64,000 bases of DNA. Origin: Ancistrus triradiatus. Lineage: Eukaryota; Chordata; Actinopteri; Siluriformes; Loricariidae. The notes below the pieces were generated by a model. That model did not search any database and was not told the DNA's origin. It was given only the letters and a program-made list of their open reading frames with translations. The translations under genes were made by a program, and so were the position numbers. Below, piece after piece: positions 34,055 to 45,720 of this stretch; the first letter of the stretch is position 1, and each line of letters starts with the position of its first letter. The stretch lies in NCBI GenBank assembly GCA_025084515.1, contig JAJAGP010000080.1, positions 750,703 through 814,702 of the forward strand, in the 5' to 3' direction.

Positions 34055-34277
34055 CTGCTGGCATCAGGGGCAGGTTTCAGGCGCCCCTGCGAGTTGGCCT
34101 CCCACACGCTATTGGCCAGGTCGTTGCCGATGGCAGACATGACCTTGATGAGCTCCAGAGGCCATTCGTCCAGGTCGAGAGAGCGCACACGGGACAAATG
34201 GGTGCCCAGGTTACGGTGGATACCGGAGCACTCGATACAGATCAACGCACCCAGGTTCAAACTGGCCCAGTCAGGGT
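34055..34277 (-). CDS. agap1: agap1 coding exon F (ArfGAP catalytic core)
   Basis: This 223-nt exon enters at phase 1 (A/AC gives Asn) and leaves at phase 2 through CAGCAG/GTAAGT. It reads NPDWASLNLGALICIECSGI, then HRNLGTHLSRVRSLDLDEWP, LELIKVMSAIGNDLANSVWE and ANSQGRLKPAPDASR. It supplies the second zinc-ligand pair (Cys259 and Cys262 in CIEC), giving the family spacing C-x2-C-x16-C-x2-C. The catalytic arginine finger is Arg267 in GIHRNLG. All residues needed for Arf-GTP hydrolysis stimulation are present, so the domain looks active. No frameshift or stop is seen. Confidence 0.96.
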
Positions 34278-34359
34278 CTGAGGGGAGATGGCGTGATGAT
34301 GAGTCATAGAGAAAAACAAAGGAGAAGTGGCTTTCCATATATATAAAGCAAGAACTCAC

Positions 34360-34450
34360 TTTGGGCCTCGCAGTCAACGCAGCGAGAGTTTCCTCTGATG
34401 TTCCTGACCGACTGCAGTGCAATTGCTTCAGACTGGCTGGTCAGACGTGA
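34360..34450 (-). CDS. agap1: agap1 coding exon E (start of ArfGAP zinc finger)
   Basis: This 91-nt exon begins in phase 0 after CCACAG and encodes SRLTSQSEAIALQSVRNIRG then NSRCVDCEAQ, plus the first base of an Asn codon. It carries the first two zinc ligands of the ArfGAP C4 finger (fragment residues Cys239 and Cys242 in CVDC). The second pair is in the next exon, so the finger is divided by an intron of only 82 nt (34278-34359). The short leading helix linking the PH and ArfGAP modules is normal for AGAPs. Confidence 0.93.
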
Positions 34451-35735
34451 CTGTGGATCGACAAAAACACACAGTTTCCTCACAGTTTAACCCATATACT
34501 GTATAGAGTTGCATTTTTTAACCCTTTCACTCCTATTGAAGCCTTTCTACATGATCTCTGAAAACTTGCACTTGAAAATGTTTTAGACTGCTGAAAATTT
34601 AAATTCAAGTACTGCCGAGTTCCTCATTTAGCACGTGCGAGTGTAAGAGCGTATTTTTCTGTGCATCACTTTCCGGGGGAATAATTTAAAATCCCGAATG
34701 TGGTTTCTGCTGAATATGTATTTATGTGTATTATGGGATTCCCATCGTAAATAGGACAAGCGTAAAACGGGGAGTACCTGTACTGAAATATTTTGATTCT
34801 CTAAGCAAACGTGTTGCGCAGAAATCATTTTTGCTTGATTAAAATAAATTCCGGACTGAAAGTGTTAAAACCACACCTACTAATACACCTATTAATTAAT
34901 ATCTTCAATAGGCATTAATTTCCCTCCACTTTTCAAATCCTCTTTCTCCTGGTCAGGGTCACGCAGGCATGTAACAGTACCTTGCCTTAGGGCAGAGTCG
35001 GGACTCGGACCCGGTTCCCCGCGGTGGTGGGCCGGCAAACTGCCAGCGCACAGACGGAAGACGTGGAAAGTGTGTTATTGTGCGAATAATTAACGCAAAA
35101 ATCCAAATCACAACGGTGAAAATGGCACGCAGTTGCCTGCTCTGTGCAACAGCGTGATAAGCTAAGATTTAAAAGCAGGGGAGAAAACAACAGGAAGAGA
35201 ATAAATAGAACGGAGGCACTCAGTAAAAGGTATTCCGAGCATCAACCGGCCGTGGCCTGGGGCGTAAACACAGCAAGCGGATGGAGAGACGAAGCCGGAG
35301 CTTAGGATCAAGCGAGCCGAGTGGGGCCACATTAACTCAAAGTAATTGCCATTCGTAATTGTGTGTATGCACAGTAGAAGGGAGTGCAATGATGACATTT
35401 TTAGGTACACAGTGTAGAGCCATATGAAATGCATTAGAAATGTATGATCAGACTTTAAAAGTACACCAAATAGAATAAACTTCTTATATTCACTTTCTAA
35501 CGAACTATGCTTTCTTTTCTACAGCACAAATGGGTGTCTAAATTATAAGCTAATTATAGGTAGTTCCCTTTTTACTATGGGGTTGAACGTATCATAAACC
35601 AAAGAGTTGAATAAATACTGTATACACCTTAAACTACCTAAAAAGCCTATAATGGAATGCTTTCATTTCTTCTACTCTAAAGCACAATGAAGGAAGTAGA
35701 CTATAACCCATGCTCATGATGGTCGAACTGAAACA
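34451..35735. other. intron between exons E and D
   Basis: The intron runs 34451-36168. I see no gene in it. The parts 34920-35350 are repeat-free and moderately GC-rich; the right end holds the MITE at 35736-36155. Confidence 0.4.
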
Positions 35736-36155
35736 CTAGAGGTGGGAGAAAGTCACGAGTCAACTTACTGTGGTATTATTCAAATAACTCAAGTCCATGC
35801 TATAAGTCAAGTCAAATGCCTCCTCATAATAGACAGTGGTCATAAAGAGCTGGACATTATTTTCAACGTTAACAAATACTGTTGCATTTGTTCTTGGACT
35901 TGTAACTCATCTGTCAAACTCATCATGACAAAGAATCATGCGAAAAAATTAGGACACCCAATGTGGACATTTGATCCTCACTTGAATAATACTTGAGAGA
36001 TGGAGGTAACATTAAACATACAAGATAGAAGAAAAATTTCAATATCATCAAGTCATTTCGAGCTCTCTGTCTCAATTCCAAGTCAAGTCTTTGATCAATG
36101 TTAGTCCTTAAATTTGCGGCTCGAACCTGACTCGAGTCAAGTCATGTAGAGTGGA
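35736..36155. mobile_element. MITE with AGTCAAGTC motifs, next to a splice donor
   Basis: GAGGTGGGAGAAAGTCACGA at the left and CGAGTCAAGTCATGTAGAG at the right enclose text full of AAGTCAAGTC. A related right-end fragment lies at 3985-4115. It ends about 12 nt from the donor of agap1 exon D. Confidence 0.55.
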
Positions 36156-36168
36156 TTTTGGACGCTAC

Positions 36169-36323
36169 CTTCTGTTTGCTGCTCTCGCAGGACTGTAGGC
36201 TGGCCAGGATCTGACTCTCGATGGCCTGCACCCAGGCGTCACGCTCCTCGTATGACGTCGCCTCAAAGTGCCACGTCTGGCCCGTCAGGGACACGATGAT
36301 GAACTCAAAGTTCTCCTCTTGCT
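36169..36323 (-). CDS. agap1: agap1 coding exon D (PH domain C-terminal half)
   Basis: This 155-nt exon runs from phase 1 to phase 0. Acceptor CTTTCAG is followed by AGCAAGAGG. The translation continues EQEENFEFIIVSLTGQTWHF, then EATSYEERDAWVQAIESQIL and ASLQSCESSKQK. The Trp in GQTWHFEA and the final amphipathic helix ERDAWVQAIESQIL are the standard end of a PH domain, so the domain closes here (fragment residues about 164-205). The donor AAG/GTAGCG departs from GTRAGT at +4 to +6 and looks weak. A dispersed repeat (35736-36155) ends only about 12 nt from this donor on the intron side. Confidence 0.94.
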
Positions 36324-37208
36324 CTGAAAGACGACGACAGGGAAGATTTAACGTCTACAGACACGCAAAACACCATCGCTAATTTAGTCCATTAATCAAA
36401 TTACTGGAAACGTCTCTACAGGAAGGACTTGCTCTTTTTTTTATATCCTATATTAAAAGTAAACGAGTCTCGGAGCACAGATCGAGGCTCTGCTCAAGGA
36501 CACAGCTAACCTAACATTTTTGTTACACATCATTTCTGTAGATATGTATAAAATACCACATTTGCAACACACTTTGATGCTTTTCATCCTAAACAATTCC
36601 TACATCCAGCAGCCGGTCGTCTGTCCCTGTAGTGCACCTGTTGGATCAGGCACACAATGAAGACTTCCTGACCTTCAGGCCTTCCCTGAAGCCTCTGATC
36701 ATAATATCCTGCTAATTACAGACCGGGCTCCAAGCTCTCTGAAATCAGTCACTGGCCCTGAGCAAACAGGTCCCTCAACAAGGTGGCATGTGGATCTGCT
36801 AACAAGGGCCCGGTTCGGGTTAATAGCCCAATCACGAGTCAAATAAGACAGGAAAACGCGGGTGAGTGGGTGTGCAGTCGGGGTTAGCAGGCTTTCTGTT
36901 GGGTCTTTGAGCCGAGAGGGACACAGGGAGCATTTTAAGAGCGTACAGGGTCACATTTGGAAAGCGTTAAGAACAAAAGGGCATTGACTCGATCAAGAGG
37001 GGGTCCATGGCTGGCAGGGGCACGCAGATGGCCGGTGGAAGGAATTCGCATTGATGAGACCTCGCTGTGCATGACGTTCAAAGCGAACCCCCGAGAAACA
37101 CGATCTCTAGGGCAGAGGAGATCACACACTTCACGCACTCTGTTTATAATTTGCTCAAGAGGGGCCAATTACATAATGAAGAGGCAATCAGAGTAGCAAT
37201 ATTGCTGT
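36324..37208. other. intron, repeat-free
   Basis: No gene is recognised. 36930-37200 is open on both strands but shows no known protein. Confidence 0.35.
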
Positions 37209-37233
37209 AACCACACACACACACACACACACG
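37209..37233. repeat. (CA)n microsatellite
   Basis: About 12 CA units. Confidence 0.93.
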
Positions 37234-37591
37234 AGCCGTTTCCCTGTCCAATAGATTATAGCAGGTGGGAGCAGCTGAGGAGCAGACCATCCAAAACTCT
37301 GAGTCACAGGAATCAAATACACTATACAGTCATCTGCAGATTTATCCACCAAAGAGCGGACCAAAAAAATTCAGCTAAAACATATTCAGAAAGTTTTGAA
37401 AGGCAAAAGCTCTACACTGAATGAACTAGTGTGTAGGAATTCCCTGCTGTAGCCGCCCACAATTTCACAGACCCCCAGTCTCTTGATAGCTTGTGTCTCA
37501 TTTGTACAGACTTTTTTCTTCCCAATACTCTCCATCTACATAGTATTTAGACTGTATCAGATATTAAAAGTATTCTAAAGATGACTTTAAT

Positions 37592-37966
37592 CAGCAGTTT
37601 CCTACCTTGGATCCCCCCCATGAGTGTCTAAGAGAAGCTGCGCCCCCGAGCCCACGCCCACACAGACCAGAAGAATAAAGTGTATAATTGCAAATCTTTA
37701 TTGGCAAAATTAATGAAAATTATAGCTTTTTTTTTTTTCATTTTGGCTCATTTTCTGTTTTCAAGACAGCTAAACATTTAGCTAAAAATCATAATTTTAT
37801 GTACAGATTTTTCCAGTGAGTGTATTATTTTAATTTCATTTAACATGCTAAATTTGTATTTTGACAAACTCAGAGCACCTCGGAGCAGACAAAGCCTTGT
37901 GTACCCCCTGTGATGTTTGGCACTCCCCCCGAGGGGGACGCAGAGCCCAGGTTGGGAAGCACGGAC
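37592..37966. mobile_element. hAT-like MITE (possible)
   Basis: The left end GCAGTTTCCTACCTTGGATC is roughly mirrored by GAGCCCAGGTTGGGAAGCAC at the right. The interior has CCCCCC/GGGGG near both ends and an AT-rich core. Confidence 0.5.
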
Positions 37967-39050
37967 TTAAAGTATATAGGAGGATGTGCATGTTCTCACC
38001 GCAGGAACTGGGAACGATTGTAGTTCTTAGAACACCATGACTAGGGCGTTGTAAGGGTGTGATAGGGCATGACGTTTTTAGCTCCTACTTCAGAGCAGGG
38101 TCTTTTTCAGCATACAGGAACCCTGAGTAATGTAAGTAAACAGTGATTGGTCCAGACGTGCCTTTGTTGAAGGCATCCAAAATTTTTAAATGTACTCGTA
38201 CACCAGTAGCTCTATAAACGACAGAACTTTGCGCTAAAATGGAAAAACAACCAGACAAATGGAACAACAGTGAAGTCCAGGCTTTATTGAGCCTATATGC
38301 AATAGAGGAGGTACATCTCTATTTTTAGTCTTTTTGTTTTTTTCTAAGTAAAATTTGCTCGGCTTACGTCGCTTCAGCATCACACAGCGTTCCCTGCTTT
38401 TGGAAATAGTTTAAGATGAACATGAATCTTGTCTGCATAGTTTTTGGTTGTCTAATGAGATCCCAAAATCTATATTTTAATCACTCCACCCACGGCTTCA
38501 AAGAACCTCGGACGTCTCTGTTCCTCCGAAGCCGAGAAGAACCCAAGCTGCGATTTTGTGAGTTCAATCATCAGGAAAACTCGCCGTCCATTTGGTATTC
38601 CTCAGTCAATCATTCTGCTAATTGGGATCCCATTACACTAGGTCCCGCTGAGGCTCCTGAGCACACAGAGAACAAGCCTTGTGTTTTAATCCAGAGCCCT
38701 CTAGGACAGTAATGATGAAACCTTCCGTCTAAATCCCTCACCATTTGCACACCAATTGTTCCTGAGAGGATGAAAACAGAAACTTTAGGCCTCAGGTGAC
38801 TTCACAAAGGCAGATTTTTAATGCTGCTTAAAAAGAATTCTCCACTAGTTGAATTTTTAGTCCATTTCGAATACTTTTGTTCCTAACTTGGATCAGGTTT
38901 TGGTGTGTTACTAGCAACGGTTTTCCCCACTTATCTTGGGCAGAGATATGGAGCATTACGAATGAAAATGAAATTGTTCATAACAAGCTTTTTTCTCAGT
39001 ACGTCTGTTGAATAGATTAATAATAGCACATAACTATTCAATTTTAATAC
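37967..39050. other. intron with possible conserved segment
   Basis: The part 38580-38700 (GGTATTCCTCAGTCAATCAT, TCTGCTAATTGGGATCCCAT) is unique and enhancer-like by composition. The rest shows nothing. Confidence 0.3.
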
Positions 39051-39058
39051 TCATGTGG

Positions 39059-39250
39059 TAGCAATTTGCTAGCCCACAATCAAGGTGGGACCTAGGTTCG
39101 AGGGCTGGCGGTGCCTTCTGGTCAGATGGGTATCACAGACAGGCACGATTGCAGATGCCTGAGCAAGCTAACATTGGTCAGGGGGTCGACCCTGACAGTC
39201 CTGCGATGAACTTGCGTCCCGTCCAGGGTGTGCTTACGCCAGCACTCTGT
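39059..39250 (+). repeat. SINE-like repeat
   Basis: GGTAGCAATTTGCTAGCCCA resembles an A box and AGGTTCGAGGGCTGGC a B box. The tail GCGTCCCGTCCAGGGTGTG is a phrase common in fish repeats. Confidence 0.5.
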
Positions 39251-39344
39251 ACTCTCTTAATTAGGCTGTAGATCCCATCACAACATGGGCGGATACAGAA
39301 GGGGCAGAGTTGAGCTACACCCCTCCAGATTTCCTTCGCCCTCC

Positions 39345-39570
39345 AGCTCCTTCAAGTCAAGTCAGATTTATTTATATAACACTTCTTACAATGGAGCATT
39401 TTCTCAAAGCACCTTTAAATTTTAGATTATCTTCTAATATTTAGGGTCAATTCCAAACTGAGGGCGACAGTGGCAAGGAAAATTTCCTTAAACATTATAA
39501 GGGTCTTGGGAGGACCAAGACTCAAAAAGGAACCCAACCTCCTTGGATGATATATGTAAGAATGAAAGTA
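39345..39570. repeat. dispersed repeat (ACATTATAAGG / ACCAAGACTCAAAAAG family), copy 1
   Basis: AAGTCAGATTTATTTATATA, CAATGGAGCATTTTCTCAAA, CAGTGGCAAGGAAAATTTCC and GACCAAGACTCAAAAAGGAA match 57200-57395 block by block. Confidence 0.75.
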
Positions 39571-40623
39571 ATTTATTAAGTCAAATAAGTCTGTTGTAAA
39601 TACTAACAGATGAATAAAATATTGAATAGAAATATATGCATATGGGCATCATTTAGTCCAGTACACAGTGCCACTGCGGGAGAAATGTTACATTACATAT
39701 TATAGTGAAAAGTCCGGAGCCATTTTGATCATGTGCATTAGGTTAAAACAGGGTTAAACATACAAAAAGAAAAAATGAATACAACTTTACATTTGACCTT
39801 ATGTTGTTTATTGTACTGCTCACTTTGTTATGTCTGGCGGATGCTTTATTTCTATTCACACCAAAAACAGAACCTTGTGTGCCTTTGATATATCAGATGC
39901 TGGATCAAAGGCACCTGCTAATCCATGCCCAATTTAACACGACTCCATCTTTAGAAGAAGTACAGTTTAACCAGTCTTAATGTGATAACCTCAGGCTAGA
40001 AACTGTGGCTTGTATTCACTTAGGTTGACCTTCAATGCGTCATCGAGCTCAACTTTGGATATAAGAACGCAAGTTGGACGTTGCAACAATTCAGTTTGAA
40101 ATGTTTCTCGACGTTCTAGATCACTGAAGCGCTTCGTCGTAGATTGGGTCCACCCTTCAAAGGCACTGGGGCCCTCTGAGGGTCAGGTGTAACATTCCCA
40201 TCCTAATTAAATCGGGCTGCTTTTGGAGGACGAGGGTGGGCATGGGACAATTATGGAAAGCAACAATCCAGAAAGGCAAGATATGGAGGCATAATTTAAA
40301 ACGAGCCCACCCCCACTCCCTTAAGCATGTCCAACGCATGATTAATAAAACTCAAAATCACCACAAAAAAGGCCATTAGCTTCCCTCCCACCCCGTTTCC
40401 AACGAAATAGGGTGACTGGCTGCCACTCATTTCGGTTGCACACCCAACACCCATTTAGGTGTACAATAAAAACACCGCAATTGTGCAAAAAAACGCAGGT
40501 CAAGCGAATTTGCACTGCACTACTTGAGTGGAAAGATGCACTTGGTAAACCTAAATAAGTACCACTGTTTAATCAGAAAACAGAATTATTATTATATAGA
40601 CCATTCAATTGGTTTGGTTGCTA

Positions 40624-41265
40624 GGGGTGTAGCGATGCATCTATGATGCACATCGTAGAGACTGATGATGTCACGTGTTCTGCGGTAGAGGTACTGGACT
40701 ATAGACCAGAAAATCCAGGGTTCAAATCCCACCTCTGCCACTGTTGGGTCCTTGAGCAAGGTCCTTAAATCACAATTGCTTGAATTGTAAAATTGTCCCA
40801 ATTGTTAGTCTGCTAAATGGCAGAAATGTAAATGCAAATCTAATGTAATTGCATTTTTTAACACTAGTAGGTAAAATCTTACTTTATGCTCCCATTTGCC
40901 CCTAAAACTCTTCCTAAATTATTTTAATTAGAGCAGACTAAAGATGTTTTTGTTTATATACGAGAAGAGTATACATTATTTTGAATAGTTATTCTTCAGA
41001 AATAAAAAAAGAATGTTTTCACTTGGTTATTTAAAATATGTTGAAGCTACAATAGAGCACTTTAAAACTGTTTCTAGTCATTTTGATTGCAGAGGACTAA
41101 AGTTTATTAAAAAAAAAAAACGTATTCAAGAAAATGTGCATCATTTTGCATTGTTTACACTTCAGAAAAAATAATGTAAGAAAATTGACTCGTGAAGTCA
41201 GTACAATGAATCGAATCGTGAGTATAAACTCGTACAGAATCACATTTTGAGACTGTACATTTATA
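40624..41265. mobile_element. hAT-like element interrupted by a SINE
   Basis: GGGGTGTAGCGATGCATCTA at the left and AATGAATCGAATCGTGAGTA toward the right are typical of a teleost element with a GATGCATC start. The SINE at 40681-40837 lies inside it. The boundaries are approximate. Confidence 0.45.
40681..40837 (+). repeat. tRNA-derived SINE, plus orientation
   Basis: GCGGTAGAGGTACTGGACTA, then GGGTTCAAATCCCACCTCTG (B box), TTGGGTCCTTGAGCAAGGTC and a tail with CTGCTAAATGGCAGAAATGT. Same family as 26-219, inverted. Confidence 0.8.
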
Positions 41266-42133
41266 GGGCAGGTACTAATCTGATGTGGATTTTGCACCAT
41301 GTCTTTGTAACTATTTCTCTTAATATTTAAAGGATGAATAAATACAAAAAAAAAATCAGTTTGCATCTGGGTTAACACAGTATTAAATCTCTCAGCCAAA
41401 TTCACATACGCACACACCAAGAGGCACTTTAACACAAATAGCTATTTTCTACAGGGCAGCTTTCAGGCGTACTCGCAGGGCAATTTGTGTTCTGACACAG
41501 GCAACCTTTACCCATAATCCCATTCCAGCATCTCCAGTATTACCTGCTCTACAGAGGTTGCATACATGCTACAGACAGAGCAGGGGTTTTGTGTGTCTGT
41601 GTGTGTGTGTGTGTGCAGAGCTCAGGGACTAGATGGCTGGAAACACAAATTAACCGAGCGAAATGTCAAAGCACACAGTATTGCTTTGTGACACAGGTCA
41701 TTAATTCCCATATTATTCGCACCCTTTTACAGCATTAATAACCTGGAAAATATTACAGCGGTTGTTCGCATCTGGAAAGAAATATGTATTCATATTGAAC
41801 AAGTAAATAAAAGTGGCATGGGGACTGGAGGGGAAAAGAGGGGGATGGAAGGAAAGGGACCTATTCCTTCAATTGAACATTTCGACGAAGGTTTTCAGGT
41901 TCACACCTACAGCTGCAAGAAGCTGTTTGTGAATCGTTTAAAGCAAACCTGAATTGTGGAGATATTCTAATCTAACAACACGGATTGGATTCTTCGAGAT
42001 CCAAGTATGTGACCCACAGTGAGGAACGTTGCTTCGTTCAAACTTCAATCGCTTCCAGTTGTCTTATCAATTCCAAGTTTCTATTCCAAAATGGTGAAAA
42101 AGGTGTCAAATGTTTAGGCGTAAGGATTATATA
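41266..42133. other. intron, nothing recognised
   Basis: A TG repeat of about 11 units lies at 41590-41615. No gene is seen. Confidence 0.45.
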
Positions 42134-42665
42134 CACTGCCCGGCCACAAAAAGGTCACCACCTGGTCACCTGGTCACCTGGTCACCACCAACTAAGCAAA
42201 TAGATAAATAAACAGAACTGCTTCTGCAATGTCTCAATAATTATTTCTGTCCAGATTTGCATACATTTTTCCCCAAGATCATGTATTGATGATGGGAGAT
42301 TTGGACCACAGCGCAAAGTCTCCTCCAGCACATCCCAAAGATCCTCAATGGAGTTTGAGACTCTGTGGTGGCCAATCCATATGTGAAAATTATGTCTCAT
42401 GCTCCCTGAACCACTCTTTCAAAATTCAACCCTTCTGAAACAGATGAACATCTTTTCCACGACCACAGGATGTGTCTTTCGACATGGTTGTTTAACAAAT
42501 GAGAAGCTACTCACTGCATCAGTTAGGGTTAAATAACTTGTTGCCAGCTGAAATATAATCACCAATGCAGGAATTATCTGATGGGAGGCTCTTTTTTATT
42601 TTTACTTTTTTTAACTATTTGCTTAGTAAAATCCAGGTGGTGACCTTTTATTTACCCAGGCAGTG
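42134..42665 (-). mobile_element. internally deleted Tc1-like element, family 4
   Basis: The ends CACTGCCCGGCCACAAAAAG with GTCACCACC and GGTGGTGACCTTTTATTTAC with CCAGGCAGTG are inverted repeats bounded by TA. The minus strand keeps a transposase C-terminal piece, NSIEDLWDVLEETLRCG. Just inside the left end CACCTGGT is repeated three times in tandem. Confidence 0.85.
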
Positions 42666-42839
42666 TATGTTTATACACATACCTAAGCGCCATGGATGAA
42701 ATATTAGTCTGTTTAAAATGGTAGTAACTTCAGGCTCCTGCAGATGGTGTTGCATGAGGATGATCGGGCTATAAATACCTGCAGGGTGTGCGACGAGATT
42801 CATCGATTGAGAAGAGGTGGTACAGTGTAACCAATGTCA

Positions 42840-43170
42840 CATCCAATGTGTGGAAAATGGGTCGTAAAGCAGATGTTAATGATGGGCTAATGAATGTTAG
42901 TGATTGCATTTGGGTGTGCCAAAGGCCATAGTGTGAAGGAAGTAGCGGAATCTGCAGGTGTATCAAAGCATTAAGGGCATATGGGCCTACCAGCAGTGGT
43001 AAAAAAAAAAAAAAAACAATCTACAGAAAATTCTCATCAGAATTGTGGCCGAAAAACAAAACTGCCAGGTCCTTTGCAACCAATTTCCGAAAGAGCACTG
43101 CGTAGGAAACTGCATACCATGAACATATGGAGCAGAGTGGCACGCAAGTTGCCTGATGTAAAATTCATGC
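42840..43170 (+). mobile_element. Tc1-like transposase N-terminal fragment
   Basis: KMGRKADVND begins near 42855. After a frameshift and an A15 tract (43001-43016) the frame gives NSHQNCGRKTKLPGPLQP, then ISERALRRKLHTMNIWSRVA. This is the HTH region of a Tc1 transposase of the same family as 4110-4345. It stops before the DDE core. Confidence 0.65.
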
Positions 43171-43779
43171 TTAATGCATAGCTGGTTATTGGATGTTTGG
43201 AACTGGTCATGATGTTATTTTTAATCCATGATGTTATTTTGGATCATGTTATTGTTATATTAATCTGAACTCTCTCAGGCATTTTTGAATGAACTGCAAT
43301 TGTATTGTACTGTACTGAACATTTACACCGCAGATACGCAACATGCTTCTAGAAAAATAAGGGATAAACAAAAATAATAATAAAACGCAAGGTGGCTGAG
43401 GGTTAAAGGGCACGGTAGATAAGCACTCAGCTTTACACCTCGCTTGGATCCTCCACACAGTGTCTTCACCCCACCTTTTAAATAACAGCTCATTTCACCG
43501 GCTGTGTCGAGGCCGACCCTGAGTGCTACCACTTTACCTCTCCCCTAGGGCCAATGGAGACATTTGTTACAGAAGAGTAACTAAGAAAACACCTTTCCAG
43601 TTTGCACAGGCATCAAAACAGCACAAATGTAACTTGTTTATGCACCTTACTTTGAGTTACTTCAGTGCAAATATTCCACACTTTATTCGCCGTTCAAAAG
43701 CTTCCCTACAAAACAGCTCTGCGATCAGAGGCGGCTCATTTTAACAGCAAGCCACGTGTGGCTTCTTTACATCATCCCA
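43171..43779. other. intron, nothing recognised
   Basis: No gene or clear repeat. Confidence 0.35.
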
Positions 43780-44300
43780 TTATAGATCATGAACGTGCAT
43801 GGTCTGCTCCCGCTGACTCGCTTGCAGAATGCTTTAATTAAACGCCGCGGTCGCGAGTCACCTTGGTATTAGCCAGGAGACACCTGTGAGACGTTCTCGG
43901 TTTCACCCTGGGCTTGCTTTAAAGCTCGTCTCCGCTCTCGATCGGGTTCAGGTGCTTTCATGCACCTCTTGTCACCCCCCCGCTGTTGCCCCCGGATAAC
44001 ATTTCAAGCTAATTGTTTGAAAAATGCTGGCCCGGTGAGCGGTAATTGCTAAACGAGGGCCACTTATGGCCCCGTGGACGATCTGTGATGTGCTGTGATC
44101 GGTCGAGCGCCGGCGAAACGCATGGCATGTCGGGACATATTGATTTCCAGAGCAAATGGAAAGCGTGTGAGGAGCCTTTATTTGAGGACGAGGCGAGCCG
44201 AAATTAGAGAGAGAAGAAAGGACCCCAAACTGCTTAAGCGCTCATTAGGAAGCTGTGGGAAATGGGCTCCGTGTGATCAAAGATGCACAGTTGTGTGAAT
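43780..44300. promoter_or_regulatory. candidate conserved non-coding element
   Basis: A unique segment with ATGCTTTAATTAAACGCCGC, TTTCAAGCTAATTGTTTGAA and GAGCGGTAATTGCTAAACGA, CpG-richer than its flanks. Judged by composition only. Confidence 0.3.
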
Positions 44301-44504
44301 TAAATGACTGACACAAATGAGTGCTTTAATTCAGGAAGGGCTACGTCCCAGAATATGCACCGATAGAAACGTTAGGATTTCTAACTCTAATATAATTGCA
44401 TCTTGTGAGCGCATTTGCAAACAAGTTGGTCAACCATTTGGGTATTTCTGCATCAATTACTGAATTACATCCAATTCACACCTAAACTAATAACCATATT
44501 TATG

Positions 44505-45720
44505 TGCTGGATCAAGCAAAGTGAGGGCAGTACCTATCAGTACTGGTGGATCTGTGCTGAATAAAGCAGGGCGAGCACATTATTACTAACAGCCTCCCAA
44601 TTTAGCCATTAAGTATTAGCTGTATGGTGTTTGTGATGGATAAAGTGGTGAGAGAAGAATACCTGGCTGTGTGAGGCCAGTATCTGACACTATGTGCTTA
44701 ATAAAACAGTGTGAGAGTGGTATCTGTCTGTGTTCTGAAATGAAACGAATTCATTTCTCGACACATTTTGACTCGAAACATTCGTCTCGATGGTCTCCAT
44801 GGGTCCTAAGAAGGTTATTGATTACAGCCAACCGAAAGGAAAACAGGAAAAAAGGCAAATTAGCAGCTATGCCAGGCCTGGAGTTCACCAATAGAGTAAG
44901 TGTTTTGCTTTTCTTTTCACTTTCAATCCATTGCTCACTAAATTTCTCAACACTATTATAAAATCAGCTTTGTGTTGTTTATAAACAGCTCGGCTGTTGA
45001 TAGGTTTTATAAGGTTGGCTCCGCTATGATACAGAACAGACTATATTAAACTCATCAGTTCATGTTACATTTAACTTATGATGGATTTCTCGGAACATAT
45101 CCCCATCTTAAATCAGGGAGCACCTCACCTGTACGATACAACTCCATTAATGCATATAATGCCTTATACAGAGTGGATTTTCAGAGGGTCTGCAATGGAA
45201 GTCATTCAATTTACATTATTCCTTAAGGGACAAATTTGCCCGGTACTCGACAAGCCTTCTGAAGCGAATGAACAACGAGAACTGAGGTACCACTGTATAT
45301 GTATTAGATAAAGGAGTGTCGGGGGCAGTACTTGTCTGATTATGCTGGATAAAGCTCTGTGAGTAGGGTATCTGGCTCTATGTGCTGGATAAAGCAGCAT
45401 GAGTAGAGTACCTGACTGGATATGTGGGGTAAAGCAGTGTGAAACTTGGCTGATTGTGCTTGATAAATCAATGTCTGGCTGGACAAGTGTATATGTATTG
45501 ATAAAGCATTGTGAGTGTAGCACCTGGCTGTATGGGCATATGTGCGCTGGATAAAGCCTGAGAGCAGGACCTGGTTATATGTGTATAGTAAAATGATGTA
45601 AGAACACACTGACTGTGTGTGTGTGTGTATGGGAGGGCTCTACCTGGCCAGCAGAGCTCATGAATAACAGAGTTGCTGACAGGCTGATCTTTCAGCACGC
45701 CAGCGGCGTGACAGGCGTCC
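44505..45720. repeat. 40-45-bp minisatellite split by a MITE
   Basis: Degenerate units follow TGTGCTGGATAAAGCAGTGT, GAGTAGGGTACCTGGCTGTA. Units occur at 44505-44730 and again at 45298-45720, with the MITE of 44731-45297 between them. Confidence 0.8.
44731..45297 (+). mobile_element. long MITE with GGTACC ends, copy C, inserted in the minisatellite
   Basis: It shares CCAACCGAAAGGAAAACAGG, CTTTCAATCCATTGCTCACT, ATACAACTCCATTAATGCAT and the end GAGAACTGAGGTACCACTGT with copies A, B and D. The left end is uncertain by about 20 nt. Confidence 0.75.
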
